In this document: piece after piece, positions 8,701 to 15,802 of the stretch | Position numbering within the stretch: the stretch's first letter is position 1 | Layout: the number at the start of each line of letters is the position of its first letter | Assembly: GCA_004322275.1 (NCBI GenBank) | Contig: SCTA01000022.1 | Location: forward strand, 1-64,000 | Reading direction: 5' to 3' | Source: a bacterium | Lineage (GTDB): Bacteria > Desulfobacterota > Deferrisomatia > Deferrisomatales > BM512 | DNA length: 64,000 nucleotides | Translations under genes and position numbers: made by a program | Notes under the pieces: model-generated | What the model was told of the DNA's origin: nothing | What the model saw: only the letters and a program-made list of their open reading frames with translations | Databases searched by the model: none

Positions 8701-9755
8701 GCACCGGGCCATTTTCCCTTATAGCCACGCTTCCCGCGGACACGACTTCCTACGCCGACACAACGGCCTCTTTGTTTGTCGCCTACACCTACAAGGTTTA
8801 CGCCTACAACACGACAGGTAATTCGCCCCCGGCAACCGCGCTTGCCACCGGCGTGACCCTCACGGCGAGCCCCGCCTCTCCCAGGACAGTCGGCACCTCC
8901 GTTGTCTTTACCGCAGCCGGCTTTGGCGGAGCAGGCGCTTACCAGTACGAATTTCATCTCAAGGGCCCGCCCACCGGCAACGTGGACACCATTGTGCGGC
9001 CCTACTCAACCGTTCCGACCTGGACACTGAACTCCTCGGCTTCGTATGTCGGGGTGAACAGCGTAACCGTATACGTGCGCTCCGGGGGCGTTACAAGCGC
9101 CTTCGAGTCCGGGAAAACCTTAAACTACACATTCACCGGCCTGTCCCCCGCGACGGGAGCGACCCTGACCTCAAGTCTTTCAAGCCCGCGTCTTGCGGGG
9201 GTGACGGTCACTTTTACCGCATCGGGTAGCGGCGGTACGGGCAATTACCAGTACCAGTTCGTCCTCAAGGGGCCGTCCACCGGCAACGTCGCCCAGGTGG
9301 TCAGAGCGTATTCCACGACCACTACGTGGAGCTGGGTAACCTCGGCCGCGAACATCGGAAAAAATACGATTACGGTGAACGTACGTTCAGCGGGCAACAG
9401 TTCGCCTTACGACGTACAGAAGAGCATGTCTTTCGACATAACGTCGCTGGCTCCCGCGACGGGCGTTACTCTCACCTCCAACGTCCGCAGCCCGCAGATT
9501 CTGGGCTCCACCATCAACTTTACCGCCAGCGGCACAGGCGGCACCGGAACCTACGAGTACCAGTTTATACTGAAGGGGCCGGCCACCAACAACATCAGTA
9601 CGGTGATGCGTCCGTACTCCGCGACTCCGACCTGGATGTGGAACACCAGCGAACTCGATCAGGGTTCAAACATAATCACCGTGTACGTGCGCTCGGTGGG
9701 CAATACCACAAAGTATGACACCGCCAGGAGCGTACTCTACTCGATAACCCCCTGA
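5787..9755 (+). CDS. Secreted multicopper oxidase with FN3 domain and three C-terminal 102-residue repeats
   Basis: The start is ATG 5787, preceded by GGAAAGGAG; a signal peptide follows at once (LLLIAIFLSLG...FAQA). An in-frame extension to 5691 lacks a ribosome site. All four copper motifs are present: HLHGG (about residue 254), YHDHA (about 318), HAIHFH (about 805) and HCHLLGHEENDM (about 909), giving type 1, 2 and 3 copper sites. The oxidase part (about 930 residues) is much longer than usual laccases because of large loops. An FN3 domain (about 935-1018) and three tandem repeats starting at bases 8844, 9150 and 9456 follow. The family oxidises metals, phenols or cuprous ions with O2. Geobacter OmpB is a multicopper oxidase linked to Fe(III) reduction and is a possible functional relative. 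The repeats probably hold it at the cell surface or in the matrix. Confidence 0.93.
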   Translation: MKVSSSKGPKISSRPKPYGILLLIAIFLSLGICSTFAQAEDLLYGRKAPTKFRATTMEERAAAAERARIQREAEAAAGGTAPSAAPGAPPVISLYDLYFGPYPNYAYSPFPVVDPVTGAITGGIRKFVNTLPGVGAANANNLGNYIPLATADTTTYPGSDYYEIGLEQYTQQVHSDLPATTFRGYKDMLGVGADANPHYLGPLILAQKNRPVRVKFTNLLPTGAEGNLFLPVDTSIMGAGMGPDGTNYAQNRAGLHLHGGNTPWISDGTAHQWTVPAGETTSFPKGLSTQNVPDMPVAGPGEMTFYYPNQQSGTLLFYHDHAYGITRLNVYAGEAAGYLLTDPTEEGLINNGVIPGLGETVYRYGIPLIIQDKTFVPNPAAIAAQDPTWIWGPEGGLWLPHVYMPNQNPNDLAGASAMGRWDYGPWFWPPFVGIANDPITLPDGRVVPNIPQPSIVPEAFMDTPIVNGTPYPTLPVARKAYRFRILNAANDRFLNLQLYYADPTILPGQPGYGTEVKMVPALPFAGLPPSWPTDAREGGVPDPATAGPSMIQIGTEGGLLPAPVVIPPTPVGYNYNRRDITVLNVQNRALFLGPAERADVIIDFSGVPDGAKLILYNDAPAPVPAFDPRYDFYTGNPDYTTTGGAPSTLPGYGPNTRTVMQFTVSGATPAPAFDLAGLQAAFISTPTAPGAYASAQMAPLVPESAYGPAFDAVYQDNYVRISDNTFTFSPDAATPPTTVALLPKTIAEEFELIYGRMNATLGVELPLTNFANQTTVMLSYIDPPTEIINDGETQYWKITHNGVDTHAIHFHLFQVQIINRVGWDGAIRGPLPNELGWKDTVLMNPLEDIVVAMRPFKQVLPWGLPRSIRPLDVTAPVGSTGQFTGTDPYTGNPVRVTNELTDYGWEYVWHCHLLGHEENDMMRPIVFNIWEIVPDAPTQLLAITGIRPTRINLTWSDNTAIEVGYKVERATGTGPFSLIATLPADTTSYADTTASLFVAYTYKVYAYNTTGNSPPATALATGVTLTASPASPRTVGTSVVFTAAGFGGAGAYQYEFHLKGPPTGNVDTIVRPYSTVPTWTLNSSASYVGVNSVTVYVRSGGVTSAFESGKTLNYTFTGLSPATGATLTSSLSSPRLAGVTVTFTASGSGGTGNYQYQFVLKGPSTGNVAQVVRAYSTTTTWSWVTSAANIGKNTITVNVRSAGNSSPYDVQKSMSFDITSLAPATGVTLTSNVRSPQILGSTINFTASGTGGTGTYEYQFILKGPATNNISTVMRPYSATPTWMWNTSELDQGSNIITVYVRSVGNTTKYDTARSVLYSITP
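8844..9755 (+). repeat. Three tandem repeats of about 102 codons inside the multicopper oxidase gene
   Basis: Units begin at 8844, 9150 and 9456 (spacing 306 and 306 bases; the last is 300). Each starts with ATGVTLT/ATGATLT and shares 'YxYxFxLKGPxTxN', 'RxYSxxxTW' and 'NxxTVxVRSxGxxxxx(Y/F)(D/E)'. They look like beta-sandwich modules of the Ig or SprB-repeat kind. Sequence divergence between units shows an old duplication. Confidence 0.9.
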
Positions 9756-9769
9756 GACTGGAAAAAGCA

Positions 9770-9798
9770 CCGGAGGGAGGTTTGAAGCCTTCCTCCGG
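9770..9798. terminator. Hairpin after the multicopper oxidase gene
   Basis: CCGGAGGGAGG (9770-9780) pairs with CCTTCCTCCGG (9788-9798), 10 of 11 pairs Watson-Crick, loop of 7. No T-tract follows, so it may protect the 3' end rather than terminate. Confidence 0.5.
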
Positions 9799-9832
9799 CG
9801 CTCCGGTTCAACCAAAGTCCATTTGACACCTG

Positions 9833-9862
9833 AAAAGCCCTCCCGCAAAGGAGGGCTTTTCG
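9833..9862 (+). terminator. Rho-independent terminator after the multicopper oxidase
   Basis: Perfect 11-bp stem AAAAGCCCTCC / GGAGGGCTTTT (9833-9843 and 9850-9860) with loop CGCAAA and a short T-run. Confidence 0.85.
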
Positions 9863-10062
9863 TTGTCTTGAATCTTCCCTGCCCATGCCCTCAGGCCGCT
9901 CCCGCTACGCGGTTTTCGCCCACACATTATGGCCTCCGATATTCCCCGCCGCCTCTTGACTTTTTTTGCCCCCGGGTGTAATTAAAACGGTGTATGTAAA
10001 ATATTTCACGCGTCGAACTCACCATACCCTCACCTCACAATCAAATTGCGGGAGAACGGATC
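9863..10062 (+). promoter_or_regulatory. Promoter region of the NtrB/NtrC-like pair
   Basis: A candidate sigma-70 promoter is TTGACT (9956-9961) with TGTAAT (9977-9982), 15 bases apart, or TAATTA (9979-9984) at 17 bases. It lies about 80 bases before the GTG start. The rest of this stretch holds nothing else recognised. No -24/-12 element was seen. Confidence 0.4.
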
Positions 10063-11310
10063 GTGGAAAGAGCGGAAATAATACCGCTCGGCGGCAAAGA
10101 GCGATTCTGCGGGAAAGGCGACCTTCCTGACCCGCTCTCTTCGCACTTTTCTCTCTTCGGCTCCTCCCCGCACTGTCAGGCGATATTAAACCGCCTTCTG
10201 GACGCGGTTTTGCACATTCTGCCCTGCGAGGAGGCGCACGCGGTAATCTTTGAGGACGACTCCCTCGAAATCCTCTCGGAGACAAGCCGCTGCCGCCGCA
10301 GCCTTGTCCCCTCGCGCCCCTTCACCCCTTCAGCTCTTTCAAAACTCCCGAAACTCGCGGACAAGTCGGCAATCATCTGCTCCTCTCCCGAATCGGAGTC
10401 GATCCTTCACATCCCGATGCAGCTTGAGGAGCGCCTTTACGGCGCCGTGACGGCGGTCTTTGAAAAAAAATGGAGGCCGTCTCCGGGGGAAAAGACCTCC
10501 GTTTCCTCTATCGCGCTTCTTTCGGAGTGCGCGCTCTTCACGGTTCTGGAGCTTGAGCGGAGGCAGGCCCGGTACGACGAACTGGTGGTTCAGACCGAGA
10601 AGCTTACGGCCCTCGGCCGCATGGCGGCGGGCATAGCCCACGAAATAAACAACCCCCTGACCGGCATCCTTCTCTTCAGCTCCTCCATGGCCAACAAGAT
10701 GACTTTAGCCGACCCCCGCCGCGAGTCTCTCGAAGTGATAATCGAGGAGACGATACGCTGCCGGAGCATCCTTCGGGACCTTCTGGAGTTTTCGCGGGGC
10801 TCGCGCCCCTGCAAGGAGCTGGCGGACCCCAATTCGGTAATCGCCAAGGCGGTCTCCATCACCGAAAACGAGTTTAGAATCCGCAGGGTGCGGGTCGAGC
10901 AGAACATCGACCCCGGTCTGCCCGAGATACTCATCGATTCCTCGCAGATCGAGCAGGTTCTCATAAACCTTCTCATAAACGCCGCCGAGGCGACCCCCGC
11001 GAACGGGCGCGTTTTGGTCAAAAGCCTGATCGACAGGCAGAAAAGCACCGTTTCCATCGAGATAAGCGATACCGGCTGCGGCATACCGGCGGAAAACATC
11101 GACAAGATTTTCGAGCCCTTTTTTTCGACCAAGGACAAGGGAACGGGGCTCGGGCTGGCCGTGAGCTATGGAATCGTCCTTAACCACGGCGGCAAGCTCC
11201 GCTACTCGAAACCTGCCGGTTGGTCAACGCGCTTTACGGTAGAGCTTCCCCTCTACCCCCCTTCCGACCCCGACACCTCAAAAATCAGGAAATCAGATGG
11301 ACCCGATTAG
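10063..11310 (+). CDS. Sensor histidine kinase, GAF-like and NtrB-type
   Basis: A soluble 415-residue kinase. Residues 37-165 look like a GAF domain, followed by a HisKA domain with H box MAAGIAHEINNPLTG (His193) and an HATPase_c domain (about 290-400: N box NLLINAAEA, G boxes DTGCGIP and GTGLGLAVS). It starts with GTG after GGGAGAA; an ATG with a ribosome site is absent. No membrane segment exists, so the signal is sensed in the cytoplasm or through a partner. Its last 14 bases overlap the sigma-54 activator that follows, so the two are almost surely a cognate pair. The trigger and the target genes cannot be read from the sequence. Confidence 0.92.
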   Translation: MERAEIIPLGGKERFCGKGDLPDPLSSHFSLFGSSPHCQAILNRLLDAVLHILPCEEAHAVIFEDDSLEILSETSRCRRSLVPSRPFTPSALSKLPKLADKSAIICSSPESESILHIPMQLEERLYGAVTAVFEKKWRPSPGEKTSVSSIALLSECALFTVLELERRQARYDELVVQTEKLTALGRMAAGIAHEINNPLTGILLFSSSMANKMTLADPRRESLEVIIEETIRCRSILRDLLEFSRGSRPCKELADPNSVIAKAVSITENEFRIRRVRVEQNIDPGLPEILIDSSQIEQVLINLLINAAEATPANGRVLVKSLIDRQKSTVSIEISDTGCGIPAENIDKIFEPFFSTKDKGTGLGLAVSYGIVLNHGGKLRYSKPAGWSTRFTVELPLYPPSDPDTSKIRKSDGPD

Positions 11311-12706
11311 AATCGCCATTATCGACGACGAGCGTTCGATACGAAACGGCTGCAAGCTCATCCTCTCGGAAAGAGGCTACGACATCAGCCTCTTCGAGAC
11401 CGGCGCGGCGGGGCTCAAAGCTCTTTCCGACAAGAACTACCACCTCGTGCTTCTGGATCTGAAGCTCCCCGACATCGACGGGATGGAGATACTTAGCCGG
11501 ATGCGGCGCATAAAGCCCGGCCTTCATTTCATCGTGATGACCGGCTATTCCACCGTTCAGGTGGCGATAGAGGCGATGAAAAACGGGGCCTTCGACTACC
11601 TGCCCAAACCCTTTTCGGAAGACGAGCTTCTCCTCTCGATAGATCAGGCGATAGACAAGATCAAGCTGATAGAAGAAAACCAGTACCTCAAAAAGGAGCT
11701 TATCAGCCGCTTCCGGTCGCACGAGATAGTGGGGGAAAACCAGAAGATGCTGGAGGTCTTCGCAAAGGCGAAAAAAGTCGCCCCCACCGATTCCACCGTC
11801 CTTTTTATCGGGGAGAGCGGCACGGGAAAGGAGCTTTTCGCCAGCTTCATCCACACGAACTCCGACAGGGCGACGAAGCAGTTTTTCGCGGTGGACTGCT
11901 CGACCTTTTCCCCCAGCCTCCTCGAAAGCGAGCTCTTCGGCCACGTCAAGGGAGCCTTTACCGGCGCGGTAATGGACAAGCCGGGGATCTTCGAGATCGC
12001 CGAGGGCGGCACCCTCTTTCTCGACGACATAGCGAACCTCAGCCTCGAAACCCAGACAAAGCTCCTTCGCGTCCTCGAAATGCGCGAATTCAAGCCCGTG
12101 GGCGGCACCAGGGTCAAGACAGCAAACATAAGGGTCGTCGCTGCGACCAACAAGGAACTCAAGACGATGGTGGAGGAGGGAACCTTCCGGGAGGACCTCT
12201 ACTACAGGCTTAACGTCTTCCCCATCTATCTGCCGCCCCTCCGCGAGAGGCGCGACGATATTCCCCGCCTCGCCTACACCTTCCTTCGCCTCTTTTGCCG
12301 CAAAACCGGCAAACGCATAAACGGCTTCACCGAAAACGCCCTCTCCGTGCTGGTCGGCAGGGACTGGCCGGGCAATGTGAGGGAGCTGAAAAACGTGATT
12401 GAAAGGCTCTTCATCCTCGCGGAAGGTGAGATGATAGACTCGGCGGTGCTGGCGGCGCACCTTCACCCCCACCAGTCGATTCTGACCAATCCCCTCGTCC
12501 CGGAAACCCTCGAAGAACTCAAGGAGGCCAAAAAGCGCATCCTCGAACAGACCTTCGCCCAGGTCGAGAGAAGCTTTTTGCTGAACGCCCTTCGCCTCTG
12601 CGAAGGCAACGTCACCAGGGCTTCCGAACGCACGGGGATGAAGCGTCCGAACTTCCACGCACTGATGAAAAAGCATTCCATCAGGTATACCAGATCGCTC
12701 TCTTGA
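11297..12706 (+). CDS. Sigma-54-dependent response regulator, NtrC family
   Basis: A 469-residue activator of sigma-54 RNA polymerase. It has a receiver (residues 1-120, phospho-acceptor Asp54 in LLDLKLPDIDG), an AAA+ domain (about 143-380; Walker A GESGTGKE 172-179, sigma-54 contact loop GAFTGA 219-224, Walker B GGTLFLDD 238-244 where DE is more common than DD) and a Fis-type helix-turn-helix near the end (about 430-465, 'GNVTRASERTGMKR'). The start overlaps the kinase gene by 14 bases. Expected to turn on genes with -24/-12 promoters when phosphorylated. No such promoter was found by eye in the window, so the targets may lie elsewhere. Confidence 0.95.
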   Translation: MDPIRIAIIDDERSIRNGCKLILSERGYDISLFETGAAGLKALSDKNYHLVLLDLKLPDIDGMEILSRMRRIKPGLHFIVMTGYSTVQVAIEAMKNGAFDYLPKPFSEDELLLSIDQAIDKIKLIEENQYLKKELISRFRSHEIVGENQKMLEVFAKAKKVAPTDSTVLFIGESGTGKELFASFIHTNSDRATKQFFAVDCSTFSPSLLESELFGHVKGAFTGAVMDKPGIFEIAEGGTLFLDDIANLSLETQTKLLRVLEMREFKPVGGTRVKTANIRVVAATNKELKTMVEEGTFREDLYYRLNVFPIYLPPLRERRDDIPRLAYTFLRLFCRKTGKRINGFTENALSVLVGRDWPGNVRELKNVIERLFILAEGEMIDSAVLAAHLHPHQSILTNPLVPETLEELKEAKKRILEQTFAQVERSFLLNALRLCEGNVTRASERTGMKRPNFHALMKKHSIRYTRSLS

Positions 12707-12993
12707 ACCTCCGAGAAAAGACAATCAGGGCTCTAATTGCCGTATAGTATTTCATACATATCCAAGTTACCGTAATCTCTGGGCTTTATTGATTTTACGC
12801 GCTTTGCGGTGTATCCCGTTACATTCACGCCGTCATATCTTCTTTTTTCCTCTTCTGAATTAACCAATTAATTCAATGGCTTGCGGTTCCATTCTCTAAT
12901 CCGGCACGCGCCGTTTCCGGGTACGGACCTTGCTCTATACGGTCTTGTAGCGACGTTTAAATCACCGTCTACAGGACCTAAGGAGCTTGAACG
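12707..12993 (+). other. Non-coding stretch before the 34-residue peptide gene
   Basis: AT-richer than its surroundings. It holds a probable long 5' leader for the peptide gene with a few short inverted pairs (for example GACC...GGTC near 12925-12945 and GTAG...CTAC near 12946-12973). I compared it with the c-di-GMP (GEMM) pattern and did not find that consensus. No promoter stands out. Confidence 0.3.
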
Positions 12994-13098
12994 ATGAATC
13001 CCGGAGTCTACTTTCTTTTGAGCGAAGCCATACTTTGCGGAATAATTGCGCCCCTGGCCGCAATCGCGATTCTGATACACCGCAGATATCATATCTAA
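12994..13098 (+). CDS. 34-residue predicted membrane peptide (unknown)
   Basis: A small gene with AAGGAG 8 bases before the ATG. The product is 34 residues: a short polar start (MNPGVYFLLSE), about 20 hydrophobic residues with one Cys (AILCGIIAPLAAIAILI) and a basic end (HRRYHI). This is the shape of a single-span inner-membrane peptide with the C-terminus in the cytoplasm, like small subunits or modulators (CydX, CcoQ, KdpF), though it matches none that I can name. It stands alone between a regulator gene and a strong terminator (13154-13209), so it has its own transcription unit. Coding status is inferred from the ribosome site, composition and placement. Confidence 0.6.
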   Translation: MNPGVYFLLSEAILCGIIAPLAAIAILIHRRYHI

Positions 13099-13153
13099 AG
13101 CGGAACCCTTTTTGCGGCGACGGCAGGCTGTCCGGCGCCTCAGGCAGAAGAAC

Positions 13154-13209
13154 GGGTAAACGAAAGCTGTAACGGACTTGTCCGCCCGGTTTTCGTTTGC
13201 CTTTTTTTA
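13154..13209 (+). terminator. Strong rho-independent terminator
   Basis: GGGTAAACGAAAGC (13154-13167) pairs with GGTTTTCGTTTGCC (13188-13201), allowing G-U pairs. A smaller hairpin CGGAC-TTG-TCCG is nested in the loop, and a run of seven T follows. It closes the unit of the 34-residue peptide. Confidence 0.8.
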
Positions 13210-13403
13210 TTGCGCCCCGGGCAACCGTTTCGCCCGTAACCGCGCTTGCCCATTGACAGAAACCCGGTATTAGTCCAAGATTTATACTTGACGTTAAGTT
13301 TATGCGCGCCAAAGGTGACAGCCGCAAGGTTTCCGCACCGGCCGGCGATTGGGCGGTCGCCCAAACCAATTTTTTTAAGTCCTCTTGCTACGGAGCTTCG
13401 GCA
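13210..13403 (+). promoter_or_regulatory. Promoter region of the roadblock/MglA operon
   Basis: TTGACA occurs at 13253-13258 and TATACT at 13283-13288, but they are 24 bases apart, so only one of them may be used. A second TTGACG follows at 13288. The reading frame is open upstream to an ATG at 13302, but the better start of the next gene is 13404. Confidence 0.3.
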
Positions 13404-13799
13404 ATGGAATTCGTTCTTTCCGAAAAGACCCTTCAGGAAATCGACCGGGTACTTGATGAAGACCTCCTCTCATCCGGTGCCTCGTGCGCCATGATAGTCG
13501 ACCGTTCGGGGTATCTGATAGCGAACAGGGGCGACCCTTCCGACATGGACGTGGTGGCCCTGGCCGCCCTTTCCGCGGCCAATTACGGCGTTACGGAAGA
13601 GATTGCGCGCCTTGTGGGCGAAGACAACTTCAGCCTCCTCTTCCACAAGGGCAAAAACGAGTCCATCCATTACACCAAGATCGGGGAGGACTTCTTTCTC
13701 ATAACCCTCTTCGCCAAAGACGTTTCTCTCGGGCTCATGAGGCTTAAAACCGCTAAGGTGAAAACCCATCTGACTCCGCTTTTGAGGGAGGATATCTAA
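13404..13799 (+). CDS. Roadblock/LC7-domain protein (MglB-like GTPase-activating protein)
   Basis: 131 residues that match the roadblock/LC7 fold: an N-terminal helix (LSEKTLQEIDRVLDEDL), then the strand 'SCAMIVDRSGYLIANRG', a helix rich in Ala/Leu and a closing strand set. Members of this family next to MglA act as its GAP and dimerise at one cell pole (known for Myxococcus and Thermus MglB). ATG 13404 is chosen because CGGAG lies 7-8 bases before it and the domain starts there; the frame is open to an ATG at 13302 without a ribosome site. The next gene, an MglA-type GTPase, begins 2 bases after the stop, which supports the role. It is shorter than Myxococcus MglB at the C-terminus. Confidence 0.85.
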   Translation: MEFVLSEKTLQEIDRVLDEDLLSSGASCAMIVDRSGYLIANRGDPSDMDVVALAALSAANYGVTEEIARLVGEDNFSLLFHKGKNESIHYTKIGEDFFLITLFAKDVSLGLMRLKTAKVKTHLTPLLREDI

Positions 13800-13801
13800 A
13801 A

Positions 13802-14428
13802 GTGTCTTTCCTTGATCTCTCAAAGCGCGAGGTTCACGTCAAAATCGTTTATTACGGCCCCGGCAGGGGCGGAAAAACAACGAATCTCATTCATATTCAC
13901 CGCGCTATGACCGACGCCGTCCGCGGGCAGATGGTGTCAATCGACACCAAGCAGGATCGCACGCTTTTTTTCGACTTCCTGCCCCTTAGCCTCGGCAAGA
14001 TCTTCGGCTTCGACATCCGCATCCAGCTTTTCACCGTCCCCGGCCAGGTCATCTACAACGCCACCAGAAAGCTTGTGCTAAAGGGCGTGGACGGCGTCGC
14101 CTTCATCGCCGACGCGCAGGAGACCCAGCGGGAAAAGAACATGGAGAGCCTTGACAACCTTCGGGACAACCTGAAGGACATGGGCATCGACATGGCGCAG
14201 ATTCCGCTGGTGCTTCAGTACAACAAGATGGACCTCGCCGCCGAGGGGATTCCCCTTCTCACCATCGATCAGATGCAAAAAGACATGAATTCGGTCTACA
14301 ACGCCCCGTATTTCACCTCGAGCGCCGTCACCGGCGAGGGAGTCTTTGAAACCCTTCGCGAGATCAGCAAGCTTACGGTGAAAAACGTGGCCAGGAAGTT
14401 GATGCCCACTTTAACTGCAAAAAAGTAG
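13802..14428 (+). CDS. mglA: MglA-type small Ras-like GTPase
   Basis: A 208-residue GTPase of the MglA family, which sets front-rear polarity and drives gliding or type IV pilus reversal in Myxococcus. Visible motifs: KIVYYGPGRGGKTTNL with the P-loop GPGRGGKTT (residues 19-27), DRTLFFDFLPL, the switch II/WB region TVPGQVIYNATRKL, and the base-specificity motif QYNKMDL. The start is GTG 13802 preceded by GGGAGG, right after the roadblock gene. The usual MglA P-loop is GPGLCGKTT, so 'RG' replaces 'LC'. The following gene may be a third partner. No pilus or gliding motor genes are in view. Confidence 0.93.
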   Translation: MSFLDLSKREVHVKIVYYGPGRGGKTTNLIHIHRAMTDAVRGQMVSIDTKQDRTLFFDFLPLSLGKIFGFDIRIQLFTVPGQVIYNATRKLVLKGVDGVAFIADAQETQREKNMESLDNLRDNLKDMGIDMAQIPLVLQYNKMDLAAEGIPLLTIDQMQKDMNSVYNAPYFTSSAVTGEGVFETLREISKLTVKNVARKLMPTLTAKK

Positions 14429-14436
14429 GAACATCC

Positions 14437-15381
14437 ATGAAACCTGGCGAACTGAACAAAATGGGCATAGACAACATCGATTCGATGATCGATCAGGCGA
14501 TTGAGGACCTTTTCGTCCCGACCCGCCCGAAAGTTGAAGCGGCTCCCGAGCCCGCCGCGGAGGAGGCGCCCAAGGCCCCCGCGGAAGAGAAAACGGAATC
14601 GCTGGATTTCGAAATCTCCTGGGAGAAGACCCCCGCTACTGAAAAGCCCGCCGCCCCCGTCTTCGCGCCCGAGCCTCCCCCGCCGCCGCCCGCTCCCGCC
14701 GCTGAGGAACTCTTCGCGGCACCACCCCCGGCGGAGGAAAAGCTCGACGTTTCGATCTCCCGCCACCTCGCGGAAGCGGCTTCCTCGATGGAGGGAGAGG
14801 ACGACGAGGAGGGGGCTCCGAAGATGACTATCTTAAAACCCCTCTACGAGAAGCTTCTTTCCCTCGACTGGGAGATAAACTCGGCGAACCTCGCAGCGGT
14901 TGAAAAGGCCCTTGCTGACCTCGCCCTCCAGACCCAGAGCAACATGCACGCGCAGACCGGGATAAAGATGATCGCCGTCTGCTGCAAATACATACGGGCT
15001 TCCAGGACCCTCGCCTCTCCCTTGGCGATGAAGTTTTTGCGCAAATCCCTCATGGCGCTGGATATCTTCCTCCAGCCCCCGAGCCCGGAGAGGCCGAGCA
15101 AGGACGCCCTTGTTAACGAGCTCATGGGCCTTTACAACGATATGAAGGAAGACGCAAACCGCCTCAGGGCGGTGGCTCTCCGCCAGCGTCAGGCCGCACA
15201 GCCCAAAGCGCCCGCCGTGGAGCCCAGGGTTTCGGCGCAGCCGATGCCCTCCGCTTTCGCCCCGCTTTTCTCAGCCCCGGCCGCGGACAACCCCGCCGAC
15301 CTCCGCACCCAGATCGCCGAGGTGAAGCGCACCCTGAAGCTCCTTTTGGAAACGGTGGAGCGCATAGAGAGCCAGATGTAG
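14437..15381 (+). CDS. Unknown protein with Pro/Ala/Glu linker, co-transcribed with MglA
   Basis: I do not recognise this 314-residue protein. It has a short N-terminal helix (IDNIDSMIDQAIEDLF, residues 11-27), a low-complexity Pro/Ala/Glu linker with a run of six prolines (about 28-125), a helical domain (about 128-235, 'ILKPLYEKLLSLDWEINSANL' region with two adjacent Cys), a second Pro/Ala linker, and a C-terminal amphipathic helix (about 285-314) that looks like a coiled coil. No signal or membrane segment, so it is cytoplasmic. It starts 8 bases after mglA and is followed by two terminators, making a three-gene operon. Inference: an adaptor or effector of the MglA switch. Confidence 0.8.
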   Translation: MKPGELNKMGIDNIDSMIDQAIEDLFVPTRPKVEAAPEPAAEEAPKAPAEEKTESLDFEISWEKTPATEKPAAPVFAPEPPPPPPAPAAEELFAAPPPAEEKLDVSISRHLAEAASSMEGEDDEEGAPKMTILKPLYEKLLSLDWEINSANLAAVEKALADLALQTQSNMHAQTGIKMIAVCCKYIRASRTLASPLAMKFLRKSLMALDIFLQPPSPERPSKDALVNELMGLYNDMKEDANRLRAVALRQRQAAQPKAPAVEPRVSAQPMPSAFAPLFSAPAADNPADLRTQIAEVKRTLKLLLETVERIESQM

Positions 15382-15407
15382 AAATCAAGCCTCAACACGG
15401 CGTTAAA

Positions 15408-15432
15408 AAAGGCTGCCCGAAAGGCAGCCTTT
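15408..15432 (+). terminator. Terminator 1 after the MglA operon
   Basis: Perfect 10-bp stem AAAGGCTGCC / GGCAGCCTTT (15408-15417, 15423-15432), loop CGAAA. It may also work on the opposite strand. Confidence 0.85.
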
Positions 15433-15442
15433 GATTGCTGAC

Positions 15443-15470
15443 AAAAACCCCGCGGAAGCGGGGATTTTTG
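15443..15470 (+). terminator. Terminator 2 after the MglA operon
   Basis: CCCCGC-GGAA-GCGGGG stem (15448-15463) flanked by AAAAA on the left and ATTTTT on the right, so it can act in both directions. Confidence 0.85.
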
Positions 15471-15567
15471 TTATAGCACTATATGCGGATATTTCACCTC
15501 ATTCGTAGTTGTAAAAAATACCTTCGAGCCGATAAGCAAACAAATACACTGCTTATCGGCGAGCCTT

Positions 15568-15768
15568 CTTTTCGTTCCCCACGCCCTCCGGCGCCAGCGA
15601 GTGAGGGAACGAGGGTGTTCCGAGCTCAATCTGAGCCGCAGCGAATTTGAGCTCGCCGAGCGACGAACGAGCGCCTTGGCGCAAAGGGGGCGCGCCTTTT
15701 CTTCCCGCTGCTTCTTTTGGGCGGTCAAAAGAAGCGGTGCCGGGTGCGGGCGGGCAGCCCGCAACCAT
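15568..15768 (-). repeat. Intergenic repeat element, copy A
   Basis: Read on the minus strand this 201-base element starts ATGGTTGCGGGCTGCCCG, has a hairpin GCTTCTTTTG / CAAAAGAAGC (15710-15735), then TCGCTC-rich sequence, and ends GGGAACGAAAAG. The same start, hairpin type, order and end occur in copy B at 49564-49780. It holds no convincing gene and fills most of the 420-base gap between the convergent MglA operon and the minus-strand run. Confidence 0.7.
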
Positions 15769-15802
15769 TTAACTACATTCAGGGTTTTTTCTATGCTTTC
15801 TC

